A DNA stretch of 41,318 nucleotides, from assembly GCA_021927905.1 (NCBI GenBank), contig BLLK01000079.1, positions 1-41,318 of the forward strand, read 5' to 3'. The position numbers and the translations under genes are program-made. Below, one piece after another: positions 29,051 to 39,362 of the stretch (position 1 is its first letter; every line of letters starts with the position of its first letter). The notes beneath the pieces are model-generated. The model was not told where the DNA came from. It saw only the letters and a program-made list of their open reading frames with translations, and did no database searches. Source of the stretch: Chaetoceros tenuissimus (lineage: Eukaryota; Bacillariophyta; Thalassiosirophyceae; Chaetocerotales; Chaetocerotaceae).

Positions 29051-30059
29051 TCCCTGAGCTATATTGTATCCTTATGGACCTAGTCGATTTAGAGGATGTC
29101 TTCTGATTAATGTACGAGTATGTTCGGCTCTGTACCTTAGAATGGAATAGAATTACGAACAAGACATGACAACATAACATAGAAACCCACAAAAGATGAG
29201 GCTGGCATCGTCACCAATATCCTTTCTAACCGCTATTGGGTTGGGAGATAAACATATTGAAATGAAAATACTTTTTTTGGAAAAACTGCCTTTGATAAAG
29301 AGACCAGTGAAAGGCATATAATCCTTAAATAATTTATAATGTGTAATTTAAACTTTTTCTAGAAGTACTAATAAACGATTTATGTAGCACACTTTCAAAA
29401 ATGCGAAGTATCTACTTTTCATTTGAACTTTATAAATGTGCAATATACATCTATTCTAATTAAAATTTTACTCATACTAAAATATATGAATACTATAATA
29501 TCAACACAAGGTAAGGTAAATACATTATGAATTTGGTTACATGAGAGTAAATAATAAGATGTAAAAACATAAATGTAAAAATGATCAAAATAGATGTTTA
29601 CAATTCCATGTTGACTCGGGACTTCTGGAGCTTTCACTCATTGGCACTTTAGAAGGATGATGTCAAGCTAGTGGATCAGAGTTCGCATCAATCAACAAAC
29701 ATCAAAGGCTTCATCGACGAACTCATCCATTGGATCCATCAAAGAAAAACTTCCTTCTTCCCATCAGTTCTTCTAATCATAAAATCCAAGTAAGTAAAAT
29801 CTTAATCCAGAAGTGTTTTGTATCATGAAGACCTTATACTATGGTAATAGAGAGCAGCAATAATAGTGATGACAGCACTTTTACAACTAAACATCAGACT
29901 TGCTTTGACATCTGCTTCATTATTTCAATTTTCTTTTTCTAATTTCTAACTATGAAATTGCGTTCTCATCATTTCATTAGATACCAAACGTATATCAATC
30001 AAATCGTCTTCATTTGATTGATACTTATAAAACAACAACACAGACCAAAAGAAACAAAG
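29051..30059. promoter_or_regulatory. Divergent intergenic region between NAA25 and FadE
   Basis: This 1.0 kb A+T-rich region is upstream of both genes. A perfect inverted repeat lies just before the FadE start (29993-30023). The 72-codon frame at 29419-29637 has no recognisable features. Confidence 0.5.
29993..30023 (+). repeat. Perfect 12-bp inverted repeat upstream of FadE start
   Basis: The arms TATCAATCAAAT (29993-30004) and ATTTGATTGATA (30012-30023) are exact inverse copies with a 7-base spacer. The right arm ends 36 bases before the ATG at 30060. It could be a dimeric transcription-factor site or an mRNA leader hairpin. Confidence 0.6.
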
Positions 30060-32568
30060 ATGCTCATCTCTCGAGGAGCCCTAGCGAAAGCTACTTTACA
30101 CAAGACTAGCAAGGATGCATCTAGAGCCGTAGCGTGCACCTTGTCAAGTAATTACCAAAACAATAAGCCATTTCAACAAAGAAACATTGTTGGTATCTCC
30201 CATGCAATTGATAAGAGACTATACAGGATGGCAAAGGGAGTCATGCCTCCAATCTCTCAAACAGAACAGATTGCCCTAGGATCTGGAACTATTGGTTTTG
30301 ACAGAGATATTTTCACCGGATCTCCATCTCTCCAACATCTTGTTGACACTTACAAACCAAATGTTACGCAAGAAGAACAAGCTTTTATTGATGAAAAGGT
30401 TGACCACCTTTGTACTCTTCTCAATGATCATGATGTTTCTATGAAAAAGGACTTTTCCAAGGAAGCATGGGATTACATGCGTGATGAAAAGTTCTTTGGA
30501 ATGAAAATCCCTAAAGAATGGGGTGGATTGGGATTTTCAACCCACGCTGTAAGCCAGGTTCTTGCCAAGCTTGCTACCCATTGCTTCGACGCTAATGCTA
30601 CTGTTGCTGTGCCAAACAGTCTTGGACCAGGTGAATTGCTAGTCCGTTACGGAACTGATGAACAAAAGGAATATTTTCTCCCAAGATTGGCTAATGGAAC
30701 TCTGATCCCTTGCTTTGGATTGACTGGACCCCACAGTGGTAGTGATGCTACTAGTTTGATTGGAAGTGACTGTGTCGTTGAGATGAAAGATGGAGAATTA
30801 GGTGTAAGAGCAACTTTCAAGAAAAGATACATTACACTTGCACCTGTTGCTGGTGTTGTCGGTCTTGGACTTAACTTAAGCGATCCAAATGGTCTTTTAG
30901 GAGGCAAAGGAACTGAAGGATTCAGTGTCGCTCTATTGGAGTAAGTTTTCTGGGATTATTTCTTTTATGATGCCCTCCCGTTAATTTGAATCAATGAACT
31001 AATTATTTTTTCTTTCTTCAAGACGTGATCATCCAGGACTACGCATGGGGAAAAGACATATGCCTTTGAATGCTGCATTCATGAATGGTACTGTAGAGGG
31101 AGAAGATGTATGGATTCCAATGTCAATGATTCTTGGAGGCCAAGAAAGATGTGGTTTTGGATGGAACATGTTTGTTGAATGTCTTGCGGAGGGCCGTGGA
31201 GTAAGTCTACCAGCAGGATCTATAGGAGCTGCAAGATCTGTATCATCTGCTGTAGGAGCATATTCTAGAGTTAGAAAGCAATTCCGTGTGCCGATTGCCG
31301 AGTTTGGAGGAATTCAGGAAGCTCTCGCTTCGGCTGGAAGTGATGGATTAATTACAATAGCTGGTGGTGATTTGATGAATGCAATTGTTGATAACCACGA
31401 AGCTCCTATGGTCATTTCATCTGTTATGAAACAAAACTGTACTGAAAGAGGACGTCGCATTGTTGAGAAAGGAATGGACATCGCTGCAGGATCTGCAATC
31501 TGTCGTGGAGACAACAACTACCTTGGTAATGCTTACATGAGTCTACCAATCGCAATCACTGTTGAGGGAGCAAATATTATGACTAGATCTTTTCAGATTA
31601 TTGGTCAAGGTCTTACTCGTTGTCACCCTCACATGCTTGATCTTATCAAGGCACTTCAGGCTCCAAAGGCGGAAGAGAAACAAGCGACAGAGAAATTTGT
31701 TGAACAGTTTTACAAGATTGTTGGACATGGACTCTCCAACTTTGGGCAATCCATCACAAGAGGGATTTCATCAACTGTCGCTACCAAGACACGCTCAAAG
31801 TCTGCGTACAAGGATGGCGACAAACTTCTAGAGTATCACGAGAAGCAGCTTCTTCGTCTATCTGCTAACTTTGCCTTAACTGCAGACTTGTGTTTCACTC
31901 TTGGGGGGTCGCTCAAGTTTGAAGAATTGTTGATGGGAAGATTGGCAGATGCATTGGGTGCAATTTACCTTGGATATGCAACTCTTCACCACTACCAACG
32001 TAGACGTGGTGTAGAGGGATTAGAGGCTTTGACTGAGCATGCAATGCTTCGCTTGGAGAAGGAGGCACAGGATGCTCTTCAAGGAGCATCGAATAACTTC
32101 CCTGGTGTACTTGGACCTGTAGCAAGCACTGTGATGAAGATGGGATGCTTCCCTCTTGGAAATATGACACGTCCTTATAGAGAACCATCAGATGCTTTGA
32201 CCAAGGAAGTATCAAAACTCATGACAACTCCATCCCAGATCCGAGACTTTTTCCAAGAAGGAATTTATATGACACCTGAAGGATCAGGTCAAGTACATCA
32301 GATCTCTGACTTGATTCGAGCTGTACCAATCTGTGTCGAGGCGGACAAGATTGCTTCGAAGTTGAGAAGAGAAAAGAGAGAACCGACCGCTGCAGAGGCT
32401 GATGTCATTGCAGAAGCGGATGCTCTTCGTGATGTTTTGATCCAGGTTGATGTCTTCGAGCACTTGACTACTGAAGAAGGAATGGAGGGTTACACGCGCC
32501 CAGCACTTGTTGGAACAGAAGAAAGATTGAGTTCGATGGATCGTAAGAGATTTGAGAGTGCTGCATAA
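30060..32568 (+). CDS. fadE: FadE-type acyl-CoA dehydrogenase with mitochondrial presequence
   Basis: This is an 808 aa flavoenzyme for the first step of fatty acid beta-oxidation. Exons are 30060-30940 and 31023-32568; the 82 bp intron has GTAAGT and CAAG ends. The join restores SVALLERDHPGLRMGKRHMP, as in bacterial FadE. The start ATG at 30060 opens a basic, Ser-rich leader (MLISRGALAKATLHKTSKDA); the frame extends to 30018 only with a TTG. Recognisable parts are KIPKEWGGLGFSTHAVSQVL, CFGLTGPHSGSDATSLIG, AFMNGTVEGEDVWIPMSMIL and ECLAEGRGVSLPAGSIGAAR. The C-terminal FadE extension (DUF1974) ends in RPYREPSDAL and DFFQEGIYMTPE. Its length matches E. coli FadE (814 aa) rather than the roughly 400 aa mitochondrial ACADs. 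No peroxisomal SKL end is seen, so mitochondria are inferred. Confidence 0.93.
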
Positions 32569-32780
32569 TTTATTTTTGTTCAGCAAATGATTCTTAAAAG
32601 AAATGTACATGTAGTAATTATATGAAAAGTAAGATAGTTCACCCATTAAAAATGAAAACACTATCTGGATTGAACATTATTGACGAACAAAAGAAAAAAA
32701 ATTATAATTACAACACTGTCAGTTATGCTCCCCTAAACAAGTAATACTGTTGTAATATAGTCTTGGATTTTCTCTTCCAT

Positions 32781-35342
32781 TCATCGTCGATAGCGATCGT
32801 GATGACGACCAGAAGGTCCGTCTCTTGGTCCATCTCGCCAACCTGGAGGAGGAGGAAAATCTCTAGGAGGAGGAAAGTCACCTCTTGGTCCCCAATCACC
32901 CCTTGGAGGTCCTCTATCGTCATATCTTCTTCTTTCATCTTCATATCTTCTACTTCGCTCACGACTTCTTGAATGAGACCTTCGTCGACGATCTCGTCTA
33001 TCTCGATCACTGCGACGACCACTATCTCTGTCTCTATCTCTACGATCACGGTCTCTTTCTCTGCTTCTTCTACTTTCATCCTTGCCTTTTCTATCCCGAC
33101 GATCTTTCTCGCTTTTGTCTTTTCTATCACGACTTCTATCTCTTTCTTTTCTTCTTCGGTCTCTATCCTTTTCTCTGCTCGAATCGCGGCTATCGCGTCT
33201 ACTCCTTTTCCTATCCTTTTCATCTCGATCTCTACTGTAGCTTCTTCCCTTGTCTCTTGAATCTTTTTCATTTGATTTCTCTTTATCTCGAGATCGATTG
33301 GATTCTTTCTTATCATCAGATACTTCTGTTCGTTTCTCTGAATCTCGAGATTTACTCTCGCCTCTACTTCTGCTGCTACGTCTTTCATTATCTTTTCGAT
33401 CGCGGCTATCCCTACTATCTTCTCGCTCACGCTTCCTTCCCTTGCGATCCTTCTCACTATTGTCATCTTTGCTACTTTTCTCTTTATCTTCTTCTAAGGA
33501 TTCCTGCACTCCCTTCTCAGCTGCTTTGGACAAATATTCTCTGTAAGCAGTTTCATATGCCTCCTTTTCATTCTCACCCTTCTTCTTCGCATCCATACTA
33601 GCCTTTTGAGCATGTAGCTTGGCTTTCTTTCTAATAGGCTTCGTCTGGAACTCGTGAGATTCCCCCTTGATAGGTATCGTACCCAGTTCTTCAGGATTAG
33701 TAGGAGCCTGGGGTCTAGCTCTAAAGTATTGTGCTTCAAGTGCCTGTTTAGCTTTCCATCTCTTTCTAGGATCAAGTTCCAGTAATCTCTCAATGAGAGC
33801 TAGGGAAGAAGGAGATGATGTGAAGCGTTCATCTCCACCATACTTATCGCGTAACTCTGGTCTTGAAGAGTTGGAGAGTAGTTCAGCGGTTTCCTTGTCA
33901 TTTGATTTAACTTTTGGGTAATCATTAAGTCCTTCCCAGTTGCTATTTGGGGTCCCCATCATTTTGAATATGAGCTTAAGCTGCTCAATATCACTAGTGC
34001 CAGGAAATAAAGCCTTTCCAAGAAGCAACTCAGCAAGAATGCAACCAGCTGACCAGATATCAACCTTCTCATCATAGTCCGTAGCACCTAGAAGTAATTC
34101 GGGACATCTGTACCAGATGGTAACAACTTTGTTTGTAAACTTGCGGTCCTTATTTTGGTCCGCCAAGTCAAACCTGTAAATGTAAAAGATCGAGATAATA
34201 AGATGAAGAATTAGTCAAACATGTCTTTATTTATTAATACATGAGTATAGGTATACAATTACTGCTGGTCGTCAGCTGTAAAAGTGTACTCTAGTACACA
34301 AGACACTAACAATATAAAATATAAGGAAAAATACAAATAGCACTTACTCGTCATCCAAACTTCTAGCTAGACCAAAGTCAGCGAGTTTAATTTTATATCG
34401 TTCGTCAATCAAGATATTGGAACTTTTAAGGTCCCTATGAACATATCTTTTTTCATGCATATATTGCAATACAGAAAGTAATTGACGAAAGATACACTTA
34501 CTTTGCACAGGAGTAAATCTTACTCCCATGTCAAGTACACCAGATAAATCGTGCGAAATGTATTCTAAGACGAGAAATAAATTACCCGTATACTTTTCAC
34601 GTTCCGAAGATTGCTGGTCATTATTATTATTAGAAGTTTTCTCTTTTTTGTCTTTTTGTTGTTCATCCAATAAACGTTTCTTTTTATCTTCTTTATGCTC
34701 ATCTTCTTCATCTAACCATTCACAACCTTTACTACTTACTACTTCAAGCATTTGAACCATGTTATCGTGTTTCAAGGCTTTTAGAATTTTAATTTCTCTA
34801 ATGACAGTTTTGGGAATCCCTTCTTCCCTGGCTGCAGATGTGAGTCTGATCTTTTTGAGTGCTACAATTCTACCTTCGTCCCCACGATGATTTATTTGAC
34901 GAGCTTTGTACACTTGACCATAAGTCCCCTCACCTATTTGTAAGATTCGTTTGTAATGTGCAATTGTTCGTGTTTGAGGAATACACTTTTGAAAATATGT
35001 CGGAGGTTGTGGAGTTTTTTCTTGTGCTTGATTTTGTGGCAGTTGTTCTTGATTTGGAAATGATTGTGGTGGATATTGCTGATGAAATTCATAATGACTA
35101 GGAGGATAGCCTTGAGGCGGAGGCCCACGAGGAGGTTCTCTTTCTCTCGGTCTATCTCTGCCATTACGATGATCAGGTTCATAGTAACCATGACCGTGAG
35201 GAGGAGGAGGACCATTTGGACCTGGTGGACCTCTTCTGTAAAAAGGATCATCATTTATTGGTCCGCCACGGCCTCCATTGTAGTAGTCTGGTCCCTGCCT
35301 CCCATAGGCAGGTGGTCCCATAGCTCCTCCATTGCGATTCAT
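32781..35342 (-). CDS. CDK9/CDK12-like cyclin-dependent kinase with C-terminal RS/RD/RE tail
   Basis: This is a 795 aa kinase in two exons, 34348-35342 and 32781-34173. The 174 bp intron at 34174-34347 has GTAAGT and ACAG ends. The N-terminus (about 125 aa) is Pro/Gly-rich. The kinase domain shows [12 protein letters not shown] (136-147), ALKK (Lys163), the PSTAIRE-helix equivalent [24 protein letters not shown] (301-311) and ADFGLA (321-326). After the splice comes the activation segment [19 protein letters not shown] with a T-loop Thr near residue 345. A 48 aa charged insert (about 204-252) sits between beta strands of the N-lobe. Beyond the kinase come a helical Lys/Glu-rich linker and about 230 residues of RS/RD/RE repeats. 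The family phosphorylates the RNA polymerase II C-terminal domain, and the tail suggests contact with splicing factors. Confidence 0.9.
32800..33480 (-). repeat. Low-complexity RS/RD/RE-coding repeat
   Basis: This stretch codes for alternating Arg with Ser, Asp, Glu or Lys in the kinase tail. It is strongly purine-rich on the minus strand. The composition also creates long stop-free frames on the other strand that should not be taken as genes. Confidence 0.85.
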
Positions 35343-36447
35343 TTTTATTTCCCAAGAATTGAATGCAACAAACTAATACAGAAATTTTGAGTTGGATTGA
35401 ACAGCCAACACTGTGTGTATTGTAGTGTAACGATGAGCGATGAAGAGAGCCCCTCTCTGTTTTAGGAAAAGTTTGAGAAAAAAGGAAGAAGAAAAAAGAG
35501 GAAAAGAAGAGTTTTCAAAACTGGCGATCTGTCTAGCTATAAATAAGAAGAAAATTGGATGGTGACGTATGCGTTAGAAAAAATATGCTTCTTTTTCCTA
35601 ACTTGAAGTGACTTGAAAGAGTACGACAAAATGTACGTTCTATTTGTCAATTTGAATTGCTTGGAACGACACGCAGAAAGGAAGAATGGAATGGTAATTT
35701 TCTACAAATTATCATACATTACTTTATTTTTTCCAAGCAATCTTCAACTTAACCTTTACTTTAGAAAAGAGGTAAAAAGAAGATTCAATGGATTCGTTAA
35801 AGTTGAACATCTGTTGAATGTCTTATGGTGAACGCCCAAAAATCGATATCCCGCAATCGGCCAATCTCCAGAAAGCAGGAAGGAAGGAGTGAATGATGTT
35901 TCTTACGTACGAGCAATTCCTTATCTTTATCCACGTTCTGTATCCTTTTTGAGAAGTTCTAGTCTATATTCGCAATGTTTCCCTATCCAATAATCCTAGC
36001 TGTCGTTCATATTGGCAAAGTTGAACAAATAGTAATGATTTCAAGTATTTTAAAACAAATCCATTTTTGCTGGATCCATAGGAATGTTTCTTGTTTTAGG
36101 TACATTTGTCCCTTAACTGTCATTCTTCCTGCTGACGTTGCATTTTCAAGCAAGTCATGCATCTGTTATTTCCTCGGAGTGATCGATGTCTCGTCGGAGA
36201 AAAAGCAGATTGTTATCCCTATCGGAGTAGATAGTCTAGGACAAAAGTTGAGTGTCAATGCTTGCGTGGCGAGAATAAAAGGCCTAGACATCAACCAAAC
36301 ATCTGTTTTGTGTTTTCGTGCAGTGTAGAACTCTGAGAAACAACATGTGATGTGTGGGGAAGCAAGTTATGTTATGTTCACACAACTCCACTAAACTTGT
36401 CTTCGCTAAAGGTATATCTGCGGTCGAGCTCATATCAAGAATATAAC
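35343..36447. other. Intergenic region between divergent kinase and Ser-rich protein genes
   Basis: These 1.1 kb hold both promoters. A TATAAATA sequence lies at 35538-35545 and a TGACGT at 35564-35569; neither can be tied to a start. The 117 aa frame at 35975-36328 (+) begins with ATG but has no recognisable domain and is treated as chance. Confidence 0.45.
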
Positions 36448-37443
36448 ATGAGTCCTCAGTCATCCCTTTGCATCAGTAAGAATGTTGAAAACTGCTTCGG
36501 TTCCTGTGATGAAGGAGTTGAGCATGCTGCTAGGAGAGTAAGCCACTCCACCAGCCAGCTTGTGAGAGACGTCGGCGAAGCTTTTCACGGACAGATGAGC
36601 CAACATCATGGTCTCGCACCATCCGATGACTTAGCTAGCAAATCCAATCCACTCAGTGGAGTTACTTATGGAATCCAGCTTAAGAAGAGAAAGTGCAATC
36701 TCTCGGACAAAGTTCTTGACCAGTCCACTTTCAACTCCGATTTTCTCAGTGGGATCTTCCAAGATTTAGCTGAGGCAAACTCCGACAATCCTACACCCAT
36801 GTCTTCAGGTATCTCAGAGGCACACCTTATTGATAGCGACAGTATAGCTTCATCTAGACCGAACAAGAGAGCACGATTTTCTAGTTCTTCGCTGTCTAGC
36901 ACCAAGAGCTTCTCAAATCTTTCTGCACAGACCTCGGAGTCCGACTCCACTGTATCATCCTCGCTTTCCTGTCTACTTGCAACCCAAGCTTCTGCAGAGA
37001 TCTCTAATCCTGTGACCACGGAAAACACAGCAGAGAGAATTGTCGACACTGTTTTCAACGACTCTGTGTGTAATATCGGATTCCCATGTCTACCAACCGC
37101 CGTCAGCCAATCTTCTTGTTCTTCCAACAACCTAACTCAGACCGCTGTGCATGCTGCACAAGTCCTTGAGACCCCACTTACTTCCAATGTTGAAGGGGAA
37201 CAAGAAGAGAAAGATGAATATGGATGGTTTGTAGAAATGGATGAAGATTCTCTACACCAGCGTTTTGATGCAGTCGACGACGCTGCAAAGAACTGCAGAG
37301 CTATGGCTTGCGAGGCCCCTGCAGATCTTACCTTTGCACCAAACCTTACTCCAAAGAAGCCTGAGATTGAGCTAGATAGTGAGGTTGTATGGGCAAAGGC
37401 TGCTGATACTGTTGATGACGTTCTTGGAGCTGTCTTTTTCTAA
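36448..37443 (+). CDS. Ser-rich protein of unknown function with acidic conserved-looking C-terminus
   Basis: This is a 331 aa protein starting at the ATG at 36448; the open frame upstream begins with GTG at 36352. The N-terminal third contains VEHAARRVSHSTSQLVRDVG, a likely helix, then GIQLKKRKCNLSDKVLDQ. The centre is Ser-rich and disordered, with a KRARF basic patch that could be a nuclear signal. The C-terminal third is acidic and ordered-looking: KDEYGWFVEMDEDSLHQRF, then DLTFAPNLTPKKPEIELDSE and VVWAKAADTVDDVLGAVFF at the end. Codon use resembles a well-expressed coding gene, and the frame stays open for nearly 1 kb. I do not recognise the family. There is no signal peptide or TM segment. 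Confidence 0.75.
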   Translation: MSPQSSLCISKNVENCFGSCDEGVEHAARRVSHSTSQLVRDVGEAFHGQMSQHHGLAPSDDLASKSNPLSGVTYGIQLKKRKCNLSDKVLDQSTFNSDFLSGIFQDLAEANSDNPTPMSSGISEAHLIDSDSIASSRPNKRARFSSSSLSSTKSFSNLSAQTSESDSTVSSSLSCLLATQASAEISNPVTTENTAERIVDTVFNDSVCNIGFPCLPTAVSQSSCSSNNLTQTAVHAAQVLETPLTSNVEGEQEEKDEYGWFVEMDEDSLHQRFDAVDDAAKNCRAMACEAPADLTFAPNLTPKKPEIELDSEVVWAKAADTVDDVLGAVFF

Positions 37444-38383
37444 ATTTTGTGCCTTTCAAGAGTAACTGGAGGTTGAGAGAAGTACATATTGCTACGTACT
37501 ACTACATTCATACTTATTATACTTATCCAAAATTCACACGCACACTCAGGAACAAAAACAAAAAAATACATATCCTGAAACATGTTCTTATTATATTAGG
37601 CCCGTTGATACTTATTTCAACCTGTAACATTAAATCACACTTAAAAACTCTACAACATATCTATCTGTACATCACCTATGGTAAAGCCTTAAAAAGAGGA
37701 ACTATTATTCAATTCATTATTTGTCACATTTCAACGTCACAAGATTCCTTTGTATTCCAATGAAGGCGAAGTACTTGTTCCTCGAAAAGGAGAAGCTTTG
37801 TTTATCAATTATTTCTTGGAGATGCTCATTATTTTCAGGCTTGAACATCACTATTACCATCCATCATCCCATCCCGCCTCTGTTCAACTTCATGTTACCT
37901 TTGAACAAGTTCTACCGCTCCTGTACCTACTACTCCGGTAAGTCTTATCCTCCGGAAGGTTTACTTATCGCCATCCATTTTTCTCCATATTGGCAGGAGG
38001 CATGGCTTGTTTTGATTGGTGTCTTTCATTTCGACCAATGAGAAGCAGTTTCTCGGTTCCAGTACGACAAAAATAGATTTGTGTGATGCAATGTTCGATT
38101 TCTCGATGAGAAATGGCCTTGAATGCGTACGTCACTCTGTTCCGAACGCTTTTTTTGACCGATCATTTTACATGACTAGTCTCTAGCCGATTGTAAGCAG
38201 AAGATCGAGGAGGGACGAACGAGCGAACGACGATGGGTTCAACCTGTAACCACACTGCTTTTGTGTGTTTGATGAGTTGTTGATGTTATTGAGTTGTAGG
38301 ATTTTCTTCTTCTGTGTCTGATAATTCATTTACTTAATCGTCATAATAGCAACTTTGTTGAAACTTTCAAATTTTGAATCATC
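37444..38383. other. Intergenic region, no gene recognised
   Basis: This 940 bp region lies between two plus-strand genes. Frames near 37449-37763 and 37721-38041 lack recognisable features or good starts. An ACGTCA element lies near 38130, in the promoter zone of the next gene. Confidence 0.45.
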
Positions 38384-38870
38384 ATGAAATTGTCGGCAAC
38401 TATTTTGATGCTTTCCTCTGCTATGAGCATGACCAACGCGTTTGCTCCATCATCACAAATCAGGCCTCCAACGAAGCTTTCTGGATACATTGAAGCAGAT
38501 TCTGTAGATGAAGAACTTGACCCAAAACTCGGAGGACTGGGACTAGCTAATGACAACGCAATTATGATTTCTGGAGATGTAGATAAGAAGGGGATGGCAA
38601 TAGCAAAGGAAATGAAACACTTTAAGCAAGTAATCAAAACTGATGTTTCAAAAATCGGAGGCAAAGTTTTATGTAAAGGAGAAGGTGCTGAACTTTACCA
38701 AGATCCAGGAATGTCTACAGACAAGATCATATCACTTGCACCAATTTCTGCTGTTGAAAAAATGTGGAGTTGCAGTGGTATCTCTAGATGATAAATCTGA
38801 TGGTAACATCTATTTCAACGAAGGAGAATGGTACACATTATCAGAAGATGATTTTGTAGATTTTGAATAA
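38384..38870 (+). CDS. Plastid-type small protein with apparent one-base frameshift
   Basis: The ATG at 38384 opens a signal peptide ending in TNAFAPSSQ, a classical diatom plastid-entry motif. The following part contains KLGGLGLANDNAIMISGDVD, KKGMAIAKEMKHFKQVIKTD and GKVLCKGEGAELYQDPGM. The frame ends at 38791 after an unconvincing tail. The neighbouring frame, read after the A6 run at 38757-38762, gives CGVAVVSLDDKSDGNIYFNE and ends EWYTLSEDDFVDFE at 38870, which fits as the natural C-terminus. One fewer A would make a continuous 161 aa protein. A sequencing or assembly error is the simplest cause; a real mutation or frameshifting is possible. The mature domain is not recognised. Confidence 0.72.
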
Positions 38871-39362
38871 ATATGAAATAAACGTATAGATATTAATTAA
38901 TTTCAACGGGATATTTACAAACTAATCGAGAGGATTTGGAATATTAGTGAATGAAACACTTCATATTTCATGAGAAGTGATCAATATGACGAAAAAGTAT
39001 CCTCGTAAATTGCAGGTTGCAGAGCTTTTAGTGAAAGTTTTTTGCATTATGCCTCTATTAATCTTCCAAATGGTCGTACATGAACATACAGATAATAGTA
39101 AACCACTATAACTTCAAACATAAAACCGGGCCATCAGTTTTATTTTTCTTTTGGAAAGTTTGGTGATGTCAACAAACAAAAATAGTGTCAAAGAGACATC
39201 CAAATGTCCTAAGTAATGAGGAATGCTGGGAATCCAAAGCCGAGGAGGAAGGAGGAAAAAAGAAAAAAGAGTGAAGTACTTATTTTTATTCTACCATTCC
39301 TTCATATTATTATTCGTGGTTCGTTCAGATTATTTCTTTCGCCCTTATCAATACTCTACACC
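38871..39362. other. Intergenic / 5' leader upstream of the P450 gene
   Basis: This 492 bp region contains the promoter and leader of the cytochrome P450. An in-frame ATG at 39216 would add 49 residues to the P450, with a basic start and a hydrophobic stretch. Nothing else was recognised. Confidence 0.5.

Noticed and set aside
32723-33601. Several long open frames on both strands over the kinase tail
   Set aside because: They arise from the repetitive RS/RD/RE coding sequence. The other frames give low-complexity Phe/Tyr/Leu or Ile/Glu strings.
35975-36328. 117 aa frame starting with ATG
   Set aside because: No leader, domain or conserved-looking block. It lies in the promoter zone of the divergent genes.
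37449-38041. Two overlapping frames of about 105 codons
   Set aside because: A+T-driven composition, no recognisable motif, and overlap with each other in different frames.
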